Assembly (NCBI GenBank): GCA_035578905.1
Contig: JAQJVL010002628.1
Location: 24,823 to 88,822 of the forward strand
Direction of reading: 5' to 3'
Length of the DNA: 64,000 nucleotides
Source of the DNA: Stictocephala bisonia
Lineage: Eukaryota; Arthropoda; Insecta; Hemiptera; Membracidae
The notes under the pieces are model-generated. The model was not told the DNA's origin and ran no database searches. It saw only the letters and a program-made list of their open reading frames with translations. Below are positions 21,800-33,239 of this stretch, one piece after another (positions within the stretch are counted from its first letter, which is position 1; each line of letters starts with the position of its first letter). A program made the position numbers and the translations under genes.

Positions 21800-23424
21800 C
21801 TAAATATGTAAACTGATCCACTTTCTTCAGTGCAGTTCCTTCAAATAACAAAGGTCTGTCTATCATATTGTCCCTTCCAACAATCATTACTTCACTCTGG
21901 CTCATAATCAAACCTCTATCCTTCATTATTAATTTGTTACCAGTTATTCAACTGTTTTTGTAACTCCTGACTGTCTTTACCCCACATCAATATGTCATCT
22001 GCAAAGATCATATAATTAACTCTTTCTTTTTATTTCCCACGGTTTAATCAATTTTACAAAAGTACAACGTTCATTTCATAAACGTTCTTCAATTCTCCAG
22101 CATCATTGCCATCACAGCATTAAATAATAATGATGACAGATTACTACCTCGTTTTAGTCCTTTCTTCACTTTAAACCACTCTGTATATCCATTGTTTTCC
22201 TTATAACACATTCTTGTGTTCTGTACAACTCTTTCGTCCATTCAACATATTTTTCCTCCACCCCTAACTGCCGTAAGCTTTCCCAGATTAAACATCTCTT
22301 GACAGAGTCATAAGCCTTCTTTATATCTACAAAAACAAGAATAATTTTAGATAGTATTCCCCTTGCTTCTCTATTAATTTTCTTACTGCAATGATTAAAT
22401 AAACTGTACTTCTATTCCTAAGAAAACCGCTTTTATCTCCACTTATCTGGTTTTCTATTTAACCCTTTATCCTGTGTAATATTATAATCTTTTCAAACAA
22501 CTTCGTAACATGATTGATCAACGTCATTTCTCTATAGTTCTAACACTTCTTACTTCCTTTTTTGAATATTTTTATAATATCACCTCTTCCCCAAATCTGA
22601 GTGTCCATGTTGGATGGTATTGAGGATTCAGATGTTGAGTAGAAAAGAGAACTGAGTGTCAGGTTTGTCAGTTAGCAGACCAACACTATGTATGTGGTTT
22701 GGATTTCATGTAAAGCTGTAGGTCTCTTTAATTGCCCTAGCTATTGGGATAATGATAAATAGCTCTTTCTGAGAAACAGCCAACCTTAGTTAGTAACAAT
22801 GACTACACTCATTTGCCCTTATCTTGATGATTGGCGTCTTACTAATGAATAGTAAAGTTCTCACACTTCTTACTACCTATTTTGAAAATTGTTATATCAC
22901 CTCTTCCCATTCATCTAGCATTATCTTATTGTTTAACACCACCATAAACATACTCTTTAACCATTGCAACCTTCATTCCTGGTTTTCCCATCATCTTCAT
23001 CACTTTCTACTGTGTTCAGCAAACCTAATAAGGAAATGAAAATAAAATGAAGGCATTCTGTGATTAGATAGTAAATATTACATTTCCCTAATCATTCAAT
23101 ATTTGTAATAATAAAGAAAAGTTGTTATTCACTCTCCATTACTAAAATTAAACAGTTCTCATAAATTATTGTACTCTCTTTATAAAAACAATTAATGTTT
23201 CCATTTGTACATTTTAACTATACAAAATATAATTTAATAGAAATTGTTTTAATTCAAATAAAAATTAATATGACCCTCTCCTCATTGTAAAATAAAACTT
23301 TCAGATTATAACTTCTATGTTATTTAATTAATCTTGATTTGCTTTTATTGTATGTAGAATCATAATAAGATAATATAACTTAAAGTACAATAAAAATAAT
23401 TAATAAGTTTTGTGTTACAAACAC

Positions 23425-23625
23425 TCTTTGATATATTAGAGAGATAGAACATCAGCAAACTTACCTTAAAAGACAAGTTCACTAACATCAGAGTAATAGT
23501 CACAAACACAAAATATGTCTACTACTCTGATGTTAGTGAACTTGTCTTTTGCTGATGTCCTATCTCTCTTAATTCCTGGCCTAGTGCCCTTTAACCTAAC
23601 CTAAAAAAAAACAATCTTTGATATA
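23425..23625 (+). mobile_element. Retroposed RNA hairpin flanked by 11-bp target duplications
   Basis: The direct repeats TCTTTGATATA at 23425-23435 and 23615-23625 flank a 179-bp insert ending in an A-rich tail (23603-23614). The insert contains a long hairpin. Inner arms 23468-23495 and 23523-23550 are perfectly complementary over 28 nt. Outer arms 23438-23456 and 23551-23569 pair at 18 of 19 positions. There is an 11-nt bulge and a 27-nt loop. TSD plus A-tail indicate LINE-mediated retroposition. The source RNA is unknown. Confidence 0.7.
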
Positions 23626-24294
23626 ATATGTAAATAGTGTATGTTTAGATAATTGACCAAAAGAAAATATTATGTATAGCGACAGTTAGTAAAATTAAAT
23701 TTATTTGATGCAGCCAAACTGCAACCTCTTAATCCATTGTGACATAAAATGAATCTGTATTATATAATTATGTAACTTAATTAATACTAAAAATAAGTAG
23801 TCTTACTTAAATGAGAAGTATTTCCAAGTCCTCCATGGTGTGGATCTGTTTCACAGGTCCTTTTCCTTGAGATGCATTTGTGATCTGGCCTACTATCACT
23901 AGTTACTTAGAGGCTACTAATTACAAGGTATATTCAGTCACTTATTCGTATATTGAACCTAACCTATCTACTAGTATGCCATTTTTTTTTTTTTTTTTTT
24001 TTTACATTTAGCAAGGTTATTTTTTAAAAAATGTTGAAAATATTTAATATAATCTGATTTTACAATGTTATGCATATTTTTTATAAATGTAAATAGTTAA
24101 TGATAAAGCAGCTTTCATAAATATCAGGGATTTAAATAATTCTTTTAATTTGTGTAAATGATAAAACTTAGTATTGGGCATATTGGGGGGAGGAGAGGGA
24201 CCATGCCAAGAAAATAAGGAAATATTGCATTATAAATAAAAATTCCAAAATATACAAATTGCCAAACATGTTACCTACTTTAATCAAATATACA

Positions 24295-25147
24295 GAGTGT
24301 CCCAAAAGTAAAGTGCCAAACTTCGGGAAATGGTTATACAGGTCAAATTAAAAAGAAAATCACGAATAAATGTTTTTCCAAAATTGCTTTGTTTACCAGA
24401 TATCCGCCATTTAGTTGGCAGATATCCGGAATTTTTATCTCCGAGTTGGCTGAACCAATCTTCATGAAACTCGTTATGCATGTTAAAATAATAAATACCT
24501 GTTCTAGAAAAAGTCAACGTGATCCAATTTCAAAATGGCGGCCATTTTAAAATTTTAAACAGACATTGCGGAAAAACAGCAAAATTATGAACATGGGTTT
24601 TAACCAATTTTATTACCAACCTGGTATTACACTATAACAAAAATTATAATCAGACAAAAAATTACCAAGATATATTGAAACTTTTCAATAATACATTAGG
24701 GTGTTAACAATGGCTTTGAAGTTAGGATAGGATGTAATTGAATGGTGTCGTTGTACATGAACTGGACTAGAATTAAGTTTTGTGAATGGAAAAGGAAGGT
24801 TACGGTTTGTTTTAAAATGTGGTTACTCACCCAAAACAGCTGACTGGATGTATCAAGGGAATGTGCTGGAGGTTATGACGATGGTTCTACTAGTTGAATT
24901 GGGGGTTGTAAATCGCCCAATCAATGCTGGTTGACAGTGTGGAACAACAAGAAGCAAAGTGTTGCCTGTCCCTTCTGCCAACTCTGTTGGTGGGGAGGTG
25001 GAAGGGTGATGCACTGTCCCTGTAGGTGGTTGCTAGCAGTAAAAAAACCAACTCAAGGATCGGTTATGGTTGCAGATGTCGAAGAGTTCTGTCCTCAATG
25101 AATTGAAGGATCCAAAAAGGTTGTGGACTTTATTGTTCTTTTCTTTG
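24295..25147. repeat. Possible dispersed repeat starting CAGAGTGTCCCAAAAGT
   Basis: ATATACAGAGTGTCCCAAAAGT at 24289 on resembles the ends of common insect inverted-terminal elements, and the following sequence is locally distinct in composition. I could not find the matching right end. The segment 24700-25147 has no recognised coding content. Confidence 0.3.
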
Positions 25148-26352
25148 AGCTTGCAGTTCTCTTCGTTAAAAAACATTAAAGTGTGTAATTCCAGCTTAAA
25201 AACTTACACTGCACTATCAAAAAACTTGGAAATTTCACTGTTAGTGATACTGTTAATCCACGAATTCGCAAGGTAATCCAGGAATGGAGGACCAAAAATA
25301 TGAGCGTGCACCGACGCTATTAAGTAAATTCAAGACGCTATGATAATAAATGAAACACTTGTAAGAAATGTAACTGTATGTTTATTGTAAAGATTGAATT
25401 ACTGACTAAATGATATAATTATAAGTATGAAATGTAGTGAATTGAAATGAATGAATTGCTGGCTATGAAAATGATGGAAGAATGTATACTTAAAAATAAA
25501 TGAATGTTAGCCTGTGTAGCTTGAAGTGAGGATCGCACGGCTGGGATGTTAGGACGATACTAAAGGTAGTTTCTCTAAAAGCCACCCCCACTCTGCCGGA
25601 AAGGAGTGAGGGAAGCAAGAAGAAAAAACCTCCTTTTGCCTCAACAGTACAGTATATCCAGAAACCAAGAGATGAATGTTTTCAATGTTGGAGATCTATC
25701 AGTCTTTCTTAGCACTTACAAAATACAGATAATACTTATAAAAAACCCCAAGTTAATATCACACTAAACAAAATATAAATTATAAACAATATTGAGAGAC
25801 AGAATTGGGACTGGCAACCCCCACTGAGCCAACAATCAGCTGTTCAATACCGATGATGCAGTATAAGTAGCAAGACTATCTGAAGTCACAGCTGATTTGG
25901 TTGTTTATTTAGCGTATGACATATTATATGAAAATGTATGTTGCATTATGTAATAAAGAATCGATTTACAGTAATTAAATAAATAAAAAGCTAACGCCAA
26001 AGCTTTGAAATAATTAAAAAACAAAAGGCCAATGTGATCGGCCGGTGGCAAAATCGCGTTATCTTGGGTAGCCGATGGCCCTCAAAGTGTTAAACTACTT
26101 AAAACAAAAAACTAAATTACATAATACTCCTGGTACAAAACCTTCAAAGATTAAGTAAGGAGCCACAAGAAGAGCACCGAACTACATTATGACTTATGTG
26201 GAAGACATGGATCATGTGGAAGACATGCCCTCGCCCATACATACACGTACTAAGCTACAGTTGCACATCCACACTCATAAACAACTTTTACAAAGTTACA
26301 CATCCATACAACAACTCTTATGAAGCTCCACACACACATGTCACAAAGCTAG

Positions 26353-26600
26353 AGGGTTTCGAGGATTATCGCAAGATAACTGAGTCAAGGAACATCGAGC
26401 GTGGCTGTCCCTTGGATAGGTGACCGTCTGAGCGATCCCGCCCTTGCACGCAGCCTGCCTGTCAGGTTACTGGTGGTGGTTCGGAAGTCACCCTTAAGCC
26501 GTTGGTCCCCAGGTTAAGTTTTAGAGAGGGCTTCTTAGCCCTAACTTTGTCTGGTAAAATAAGACATCCCTTAAATTTACTTTTTTTAACACAGGCACAC
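26353..26600 (+). mobile_element. 5S-rRNA-like-headed SINE
   Basis: The head at 26380-26437 (AAGGAACATCGAGCGTGGCT, then TTGGATAGGTGACCGTCTGA) aligns with the 3' internal-promoter half of animal 5S rRNA (AGCGTCGGGC-GGTTAGTACTT-GATGGG-GACCGC). The body at 26476-26565 (TGGTTCGGAAGTCAC ... GTTGGTCCC ... GAGAGGGCTTCTTAGCC ... GGTAAAATAAGAC) is shared with the tRNA-headed SINE at 20140-20322. The 3' end runs into a T-rich stretch near 26590. The 5S relation is inferred by eye at roughly 65-70% similarity. Confidence 0.55.
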
Positions 26601-26859
26601 AATCAGTGCCAGTGCATTAATATTGACAATATACTGAGTTGTGTTAGACATTGTATGAACACAGACTCCTGTGCGATGAGTTAACATTAATTTTTGTAAA
26701 TAATAGTGATTAATATCAAGTGTCAAAATAGTGTCTAACTAAGACTTCATGTTTTTTGTAATTATTTCATGGAGTTGAATTTAATTACTTAGAGTGTGAA
26801 AGTAAAAGAATAGTTTGTAGCCAAAGTGGAATCACCTTATTTTTTGGACCCTGTTGGAC

Positions 26860-27910
26860 CGAAAGAAATTTGGTGTCAGAAGTGGGATAAGGTGATTAAT
26901 TTATTTTATTTTTTTTAATTTATATTTTATTTTTAAAATTGCTACTATAAAAGTGGAACTGACAGTAAGTGAGTTATAACAACAGCTGGAAGAATGAGAC
27001 CTTGACACAGCTGGAACCAAGGGTGTACTACAACGTCTAAGGCAAAACATGTTGGAAGTGGGTGAGGATCCTGAGTAAGTTTTTTTTCGAAATACAAGGT
27101 GATTTAAGTAAGCTGTTATAAAACTTAGAGAATACAGTAATTTAAAAGGTAATTTGAATAAATAGGTAAATTACAAGAAAATTTGAATAGTTTAAATAGT
27201 AAATTTCAAGAAAATTATAAAGCTCTAGATAATCTTCAGAATAATTTAGAAAGCAGACTACAAGGAAATTAATTAAAATAGTTAAAGCATGAAATGGAAC
27301 AGATTTCCAAAGTTTTAGAAAATAAATAAGATTTTAATAGTGTTAAGAGGATAAATACAATAACCTTGAGAATGAATTATATAGTTTAAAAAGTAATGTC
27401 GACACTATTGAATGTAGATTAGAGAGTAGGTTAGAAAATATTTAGAGAATAGAGCACATGGTTTTGGTGAAGTTGAGAATATGTCAGTGAGCTCTTCAAG
27501 GGATTGAGACCAAGCATGACCTCTACACTGGCGGGTACCTACTTGTCTGAGGGAGCAAGACCCCATCCTGTCAGTACCTGAGACCGCACCAACAGTGACG
27601 CCCTCGCCCAGCTTAATACCAAACTTTGATTAAAAGATGTGTTGGGCTAAAAAGCCCATCAAGCAGCAGCAGGGAAACTAAAAAGGGTTGATGGGAAGGG
27701 GCGGCTGTCTACATGTAACATAAGAGGCCAGAGAGTTGCATCTTTATCAGGATGTACGCACATGGGTGGTCAGCGTAGAAGCCTCCTTCTAGACTCAGGT
27801 GCAATGATGACTATTCTATGCCGTGACATCATGCGTCTCCAAAAGAAGTTGTCCCCAGGGACGTGGGCGCTGTGAACAGCCATGGGAGACTCAATACCAG
27901 CTCTTATCCA
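26860..27910 (+). pseudogene. Decayed LTR retrotransposon: primer-binding site, gag coiled coil, aspartic protease
   Basis: A candidate primer-binding site TGGTGTCAGAAGTGGGAT (26871-26888) is a form seen in Gypsy-type elements. At 27170-27480 fragments such as LNSKFQENYKALDNLQNNLE suggest a coiled-coil gag. At 27690-27860 one frame reads STCNIRGQRVASLSGCTHMG then QRRSLLLDSGAMMTILC. LLDSGA is the retropepsin active-site triad D-S-G (codons 27792-27800). Stops and frameshifts abound. No RT, RNase H or integrase follows, because the fold-back element begins at 27940. The LTR itself is not defined. The same relic is present inverted in the other arm at 46800-47870. Confidence 0.55.
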
Positions 27911-27939
27911 AGAAACCTGTTTCTCTCATGATTTAATTT

Positions 27940-29200
27940 ACTGATCTATGTTAATTAGCTACACATCAGATCATTTTTTTTAATGTTATATTTCGGCTTT
28001 ACTATCTGAAGTCATTTTCAAATACTTAACAACATAAACAGTTTTTAATAAAAATATAAATTAATTAGTTGATAATATGTTTTTAAATATATTTAAAAGA
28101 CGATTTTATAAATGAAAATAGTTGAATATATAGTACATGGATTTTTATAAAAATTGTTTAGTTACATATTAATGTTGAATTTTATTTAATACTTCTGATT
28201 TAATAGTAGGCAGGTATATTGGGCATAAGGTGGCACTAGGTTGTTAAATGCAGCTCTCTACAGCCATACATGCTGCTTCTTTTATTGTTCTTTCTTTCAA
28301 CGTGCTTTCTTTATATACTAAACTTGTTGCTGACTATTATTAGCTGCGAAAAAGATCAATTAATCTTACCACGCAAGGTTCACTTTCTGGTCATGTTCTT
28401 CTTTCCCAGGCAGCCTTTAATTTTTCTTTCATCATGGCTCTTCGTTCTTCTGTCCATTTGGCTCCTGTTTTCTTCTTTTGGTTTCTCTCTGACTCCACTT
28501 CCCATTTGCATATTTTAGATCTATAAACGGATCTAATGGTAATTTCATTTTTGAATTCCTGAAGTCCACATATTTGTTTTGATTTTTCCTGTGGCTTCTA
28601 GTATTTTCTTCAGCCTGTTTCCTGGCAGGTGTTTGTTGTGACTGTCTCTTTTCCGGATATCGGCTGCAAGGTTTGAGAGCTTTTCAGTTCTTGTGCGGGA
28701 TTGTAGTCGATATCCTTTGTCACCGAGTTTTGGGCCTAGAATTTTCCTGATGATTTACGTTCTTCTTTAAGGATGTTTTCGAGGGTTCCTTTTCTGTTGA
28801 TGTCTAAAGTTTCATTTGGGTATAGGATTTCAGGTCTGTGTTATAATGTAGAATTTTGGTGAGGATTGATAGGCATTTTTTATTGTAAATGTTTTGCATT
28901 CGGCTTAAATTAAAATGCTGACCATTATCATTAAAAAATTCAATTAAAAATTCTAAATTAATAAATGACTAAACAATTTTTATCAAAATTTATATAGTAT
29001 ATATATGCAACTATTTTCATTTATCAAATCATCTGTTAAATATTGTAAGAAACATATATTCAACAAATTAATTTATATTTTTATTAAAAACTGTTTATTT
29101 TGTTAAGTGTTTTGAAAATGGCTTCAGATTGTAAAGCCGAAATATACCATTTAAAAAAAAAAAAATGATGGGATATGTAGCTAATTAACATAGATCAGTA
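27940..29200. mobile_element. Fold-back-like element with long inverted termini, enclosing LINE fragment (copy in arm A)
   Basis: Starts ACTGATCTATGTTAATTAGC and ends with its inverse at 29199. The inverted termini extend for roughly 250-300 bp on each side (TTTCGGCTTTACTATCTGAAG on one side, its complement near 29115). The centre (28480-28845) reads, on the minus strand, as a LINE ORF2 C-terminal tail. The design (very long TIRs, captured middle) resembles Foldback-type elements; the name is by structure only. The other arm carries it at 45586-46789. Confidence 0.6.
28480..28850 (-). pseudogene. LINE ORF2 C-terminal fragment inside fold-back element
   Basis: Minus-strand reading gives RPEILYPNETLDINRKGTLE, NILKEERK, KILGPKLGDKGYRLQSR-like residues and RKRDSHNKHLPGNRLKKIL. 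This is the tail typical of RTE/craft-like LINEs (RPxxLYxxExLxxNxKGxLExLxxxERKxxRKILGP...). One frameshift separates the halves. It has no RT domain, so it was captured as a fragment. Confidence 0.6.
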
Positions 29201-29286
29201 ATGAACATCATTACACAAAATACATACCGTCAAGAATTGATTTAATTTACCTGCAGTATAAATTGTTTTCTTAGTTGTTAGACTTG

Positions 29287-29469
29287 TTACTCTTTGAGAA
29301 TCGTGGAGGGAGTGCTGCTTGGTATTCCATACCCTGTAGATATGTCCATCTTCTTTCTTGTGCCTCTAATTACTTCATCTACCACTTTAATCTTTTCTTC
29401 AACTGTCAAAATGTTACAACTACGTTTAGAACTCATCTTTACTAAGAACATTTTCCATAAACTAACCAA
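29287..29469 (-). pseudogene. Tigger/pogo transposase N-terminal fragment (arm A)
   Basis: The minus-strand peptide MSSKRSCNILTVEEKIKVVD then EVIRGTRKKMDISTGYGIPS and STPSTILKE is the first CENP-B-type helix-turn-helix of Tigger transposases (KRKxLTLEEKxxVIxxxxxGxxxxxIAxxxGIPxSTxSTILK). The frame stops after the first helix-turn-helix and the catalytic domain is absent here. The same fragment lies at 45316-45498 on the + strand in the inverted arm. Confidence 0.75.
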
Positions 29470-30344
29470 ACACTTATCAGACTAATAAACTAAGATCTTC
29501 TTAGACAGACTTGCGAACTCCAGCAGCGACTAAACATGTCAAAACTAAATGAAATGTTACTACACTTTTCGAATCAAAGATATTTATCAATATGAATTGT
29601 ATTTGTTGGCTTTGCACTAGATATATAGGTTTAAGGTGATTCAAATTAAAGATCTATTTGTGCTTAACAAATGTTGAATAAGCTCTCATTTATTTTTTAA
29701 TAATTGAGGTTTTTAAAAGAATAAGAGAGGTTTCCGTATTAAAGACATTCGATTGTATCTTATAATAGAGTACAAGATACAATTGGGACCGGTCCGAACT
29801 AATTGGGACTGAATCATGTTCGGTTAAGCGGGAAGTTTGGAATAGGCGGATTAATGTAAAATATAAGCATATTGACTGGATAAAGGCATAAACATCTGCA
29901 AAGTTGAAGCAGATACAATGGGTGGTTCAAGGTTACGCCCTTTTGCCCCATTTCGAATATCCTTTAAACACGTCCGGCCGACTAGTAAATAGGCCTACAT
30001 ATGTCTTGTTATCTGTCTATTCTTATGCCATATCTCTATACTCAATCTTGATTCGTAACGAGTTATGATTCGTTTAGGTTCTGTTAGTTTTTTGTCAAAT
30101 CACAAATTTCAGTATTGATATTTCAAGGAGAAAATACTATTAATTATTTTTCAGCTTTATAAACAATCTAGGAGGGGATAATATAATGGGAAATCAACAA
30201 TATAAATTTTCTGTACTTAAGTTTCAACTTGATACTTGATACTTTCGATCCGACTACACAGCTCAGTGAAAGTCGGAAGAGAGGGGCAGTGACATTTGAT
30301 GACTAACAATGACAGAATGGCCAATGAGACGACAATGGCCACTA

Positions 30345-30467
30345 NNNNNNNNNNNNNNNNNNNNNNNNNNNNNNNNNNNNNNNNNNNNNNNNNNNNNNNN
30401 NNNNNNNNNNNNNNNNNNNNNNNNNNNNNNNNNNNNNNNNNNNNNNNNNNNNNNNNNNNNNNNNNNN
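30345..30467. other. Assembly gap (123 N)
   Basis: Run of N. It separates arm A of the inverted duplication from block B of the direct duplication. In the other copy, the arm continues past the equivalent point into a Tigger C-terminus (44450 downward), so that sequence probably also belongs here. Confidence 0.99.
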
Positions 30468-31376
30468 TGTTTCCTCACCAAAAATGATATATAATGAACA
30501 GTGTTTCCATATTGCTACATATACAAATAAGTAATTTTAATAAAACGCAAATTAATTCAAGTAACAGTTCATTACAAGAACCTGATATGAGACAGTGGCA
30601 GATAGCTGCAACAAAACAAAGATTTCCAAATTTCTCCTCATTCAAGGTTGTGGGGAACATTTTAAAGAAAATGCTTTTGTAATAGGAAGTTAAAAAAAAA
30701 TGTTTGCAACACTTACACGACAAACTTGTAAAACTGTCCTAAAGTAATTCATCATTACAGTCTTGTTCTTTATTTTTAAACAAATTAAAGAAATGTTTAA
30801 AAATGATAATATAAACTCATGGCTAAGAATACTATTAACAAAATAATATCACAATAGTTTAAATTGCACAAAAACTATATGGTTAAATTATATTTTATTT
30901 ATTAATGATGATATTGTCCACTGATTTGTATAATTATTTTCTTATTAGCAATGTTCATATTTTTGCAAACTATAACTTCCTAATTGTGTTGGATAGAGCC
31001 AAAATTGAATAAATTTATGCGTATTGGTGCTATTAGTTTTAGAGACAGTTATGTAAAGCAGGTTGTATTTTTATACATGCATGCAGTGGCAGTACCATAG
31101 AGCACAGAATAAGAATAGACATGATATCAGTACCCACTATTTAAAGCCAGTTGTCAGAGTAGATGCCTACCGAATATGGCAGCCAGCTCGATGACTCACC
31201 CCAGTACTGCGCGCTACAAGCACTGCTGGAGTGACAGCACTATAAAATTGGAAGTACCGCATTAGAATTCTTATAGAATCAGAATTGTTGTTATTTCTTA
31301 TTATATCTTATCTTATTATCTTGTATTAATGTATGAACCAATGGAATTATTGTTTTTGTTGTGTGATAGAAAATAT

Positions 31377-31515
31377 CTCTGTACGTGTATGGGTGGACAG
31401 GTAGGTCAATACCTCTGTACGTGTACGGTTGGGTGGGTGGGTCAATACCTCTGTACGTGTATGGGCGGGTGGGTAGGTAAATACCACTGTATGTGTATGG
31501 GCGGGTGGGTGGGTA
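31377..31515 (+). repeat. 36-bp minisatellite, locus 2
   Basis: About four units close to CTGTACGTGTATGGGCGGGT plus GGGTAGGTAAATACCA. The last unit has GGGCGGGTGGGTGGG (four G-triplets). It is immediately upstream of the hammerhead-like motif at 31534. It gives open reading frames on both strands only because the unit is divisible by three. Confidence 0.85.
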
Positions 31516-31533
31516 TATTTATTTGTGATGTGT

Positions 31534-31566
31534 CTGACGATGATAGCCTTGCTATCGAAAGGCCTC
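31534..31566 (+). ncRNA. Hammerhead-ribozyme-like core (candidate)
   Basis: CTGACGA (31534-31540), T, GATAGC, loop CTT, GCTATC, GAAA (31557-31560), GGCCTC. Same layout as 15148-15181, but stem II has a different sequence with pairing preserved (GATAGC/GCTATC versus GCCTAC/GTAGGT). Stem I is weaker here (two pairs). The duplicate is at 61900-61932. Confidence 0.35.
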
Positions 31567-33239
31567 ACTATTAAAGTTTTTATTGGTTTAAATTGTGTTA
31601 TTTTTATTTACATTACAACTGTAGGTGGCGCAACTTTTCTCTTTTCTTATACCTATGATCATGACTAAGCCAGTTTACTTGTAATTTTTGTTTAATATTG
31701 AAGGAAATTTCAACCATCTACTGTACCTACAATTCATTTATAGGTAAAACCATTGATTTTACTATACATAGAAGATAGTTCCATCCAATGTTAAATTTTG
31801 AGGCACGGAAAATGGGAGCGACCGTGCTGCAACCTGTCGGAAATTGCCTCCAGTTTCGACTGTTCGGTTGCACAACCTGTGAGCAGTAAAGGAACTAATC
31901 ACTCCCTCTCATTCCCCCATTCTCTCTCTCTTTCTCTTAAGACTCGCCCGGAAGTACTGGTCTACTGCTGTCTCCCCTCCATCTTGCCTTCCGTCATTGC
32001 TGATAAACGATCACCTTATCGCAATCAAGTCTAGCCATCCAGATGTTGTACATTCCAATACCCTTCCACCTCTACGTACTTACTACAGTATCAACATTCT
32101 TTCTTTATAACTCAACCAGATGTAGATGAAATTAAGAGTATTGTTAAATTAATAAACATTTCTATTATTATTTCAACTCAACACTAGTATTATGTTTTGA
32201 ACAATTGATTTTGTACATAACATGTACATATGGGACAAAATTGATATATACTGTACATCTCAAATATAACCTTTCATTACCAACATATTTTCACTTTGAC
32301 TAGAGAAGTGAGTGAAAGGTGTAGGTCAAACCTATAAAGCAAATGCATGATTTTGTTGTAGGTTATTATGGAGTCTATTACGGAGTCTATTATGGAGTTT
32401 AAATCAGTGCTCGAGTTGCGCGCAATACCGATTTCAGATAGTCCGTCCAGTCTTGGCCGCTCAAAAATGCAACTTAGACCACAAGCTATGCTATAGAAAT
32501 ATTTCCGTAAATATCACAATTCGTCAAAAATAACTTGAATTGTCTGTCACTGGTCTGATTGATTCCGAATAGCACCAAACTTATACTACAAAATAAGCAC
32601 ATATCTGATTATTCTGTGCTTATAACTTCTTGGTTATTGGTAAAATATAATAATTATCTATATCAGCTGAACTTAACGTTCAGTTTTTCCTGTAACGTTT
32701 TCCTGTAACGTTTTAGGTGCAGCTCGGATGTTTTGTCATAGGACCCTCTTCCTATCTCTCATTAGTGATTTAAATTATCACCGTAATTAATGTATGTCCT
32801 AATTAATCTAATTTGTAGCTAAATAACTGTAAATAATATAATTTGTTTGACTTTTATTTATCTTTTTAACCGCAGAGGTTTAATATAAGTATGTTTGCCA
32901 TTCATTTAAATGTTAATATTAAATTACAATAATTTTTAAACATGTATAGCCTAAATAACTCCCCACAGATTTAGAGTTGAAGTGTTTGGCTATTAATAAA
33001 GAGCCCTGTTCTTCTAATTAGGATTAATTTAATTTACCTTATTTGAAAGTGTATGCTTATCATTAATATATATATATATTTGGTGGTGGCTTCAGTTTGA
33101 AACCATATTATTAAAGTTATGCACAAAACCCAAAGTTACGTATTATTTTTTAACTATATTATTGTTAATTTGTAATAGTTATTTGTTTATATAGTTTTGT
33201 TAGTTCTGTTTTGTTAGTTATTTATATAGTTGTTAGTTC

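Larger units (their letters stand above)
19740..23040 (-). pseudogene. Broken minus-strand LINE with RT (FADD) domain, interrupted by SINE and hAT insertions
   Basis: Minus-strand RT motifs in order from high to low coordinate: NYREMTLINHVTKLFEKII (about 22540), SGFLRNRSTVYLIIAVRKL (about 22430), VDIKKAYDSVKR-like residues (about 22310), KGLKRGSNLSSLLFNAVMAM (about 22150), FADDILMWGKDSQELQ (about 22000), and FEGTALKKVDQFTYLG (about 21810) continuing past a hAT insertion at 20408. A C-terminal RRWVDDVRRHVEGQG-like motif follows at about 19860. Frameshifts are frequent. The segment 22855-23040 repeats part of 22540-22600. The motif style is that of RTE-like or craft-like insect LINEs. The clade is inference. 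Confidence 0.75.
25148..30344 (+). repeat. Inverted large duplication, arm A
   Basis: The whole segment recurs as its reverse complement at 44450-49744 with roughly 97% identity by eye. The left boundary is AGCTTGCAGTTCTCTTCG (25148). The right boundary abuts the N gap (last shared bases ...CAATGGCCACTA). Contents in order: unknown 25148-26340, 5S-headed SINE, LTR-retrotransposon gag/protease relic, fold-back element, Tigger N-terminal fragment, and unassigned 29490-30344. The right arm differs mainly by an inserted minisatellite (about 48640-48830). Confidence 0.9.
30468..31743 (+). repeat. Direct duplication block B, copy 1, first part
   Basis: Nearly identical to 60828-62109 (roughly 98% by eye, with small differences such as one fewer minisatellite unit part in the second copy). 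Contains no recognised gene; a GC-richer patch at 31160-31250 is unassigned. Carries a 36-bp minisatellite and a hammerhead-like motif. Confidence 0.9.

Noticed and set aside
30468..30700. Open frames at 30475-30723 and 30494-30682, also present at 60835-61083 and 60854-61042
   Set aside because: Conserved only because the block is a recent duplication. They have Leu/Cys-rich composition without motif and overlap each other on opposite strands.
31088..31107. U4 snRNA-like 5' sequence (GCAGTGGCAGTACCATAG)
   Set aside because: Matches the U4 5' end at roughly 16 of 18 positions, but the following bases do not continue as U4, and no Sm site or 3' hairpin follows. Likely chance or a tiny fragment.
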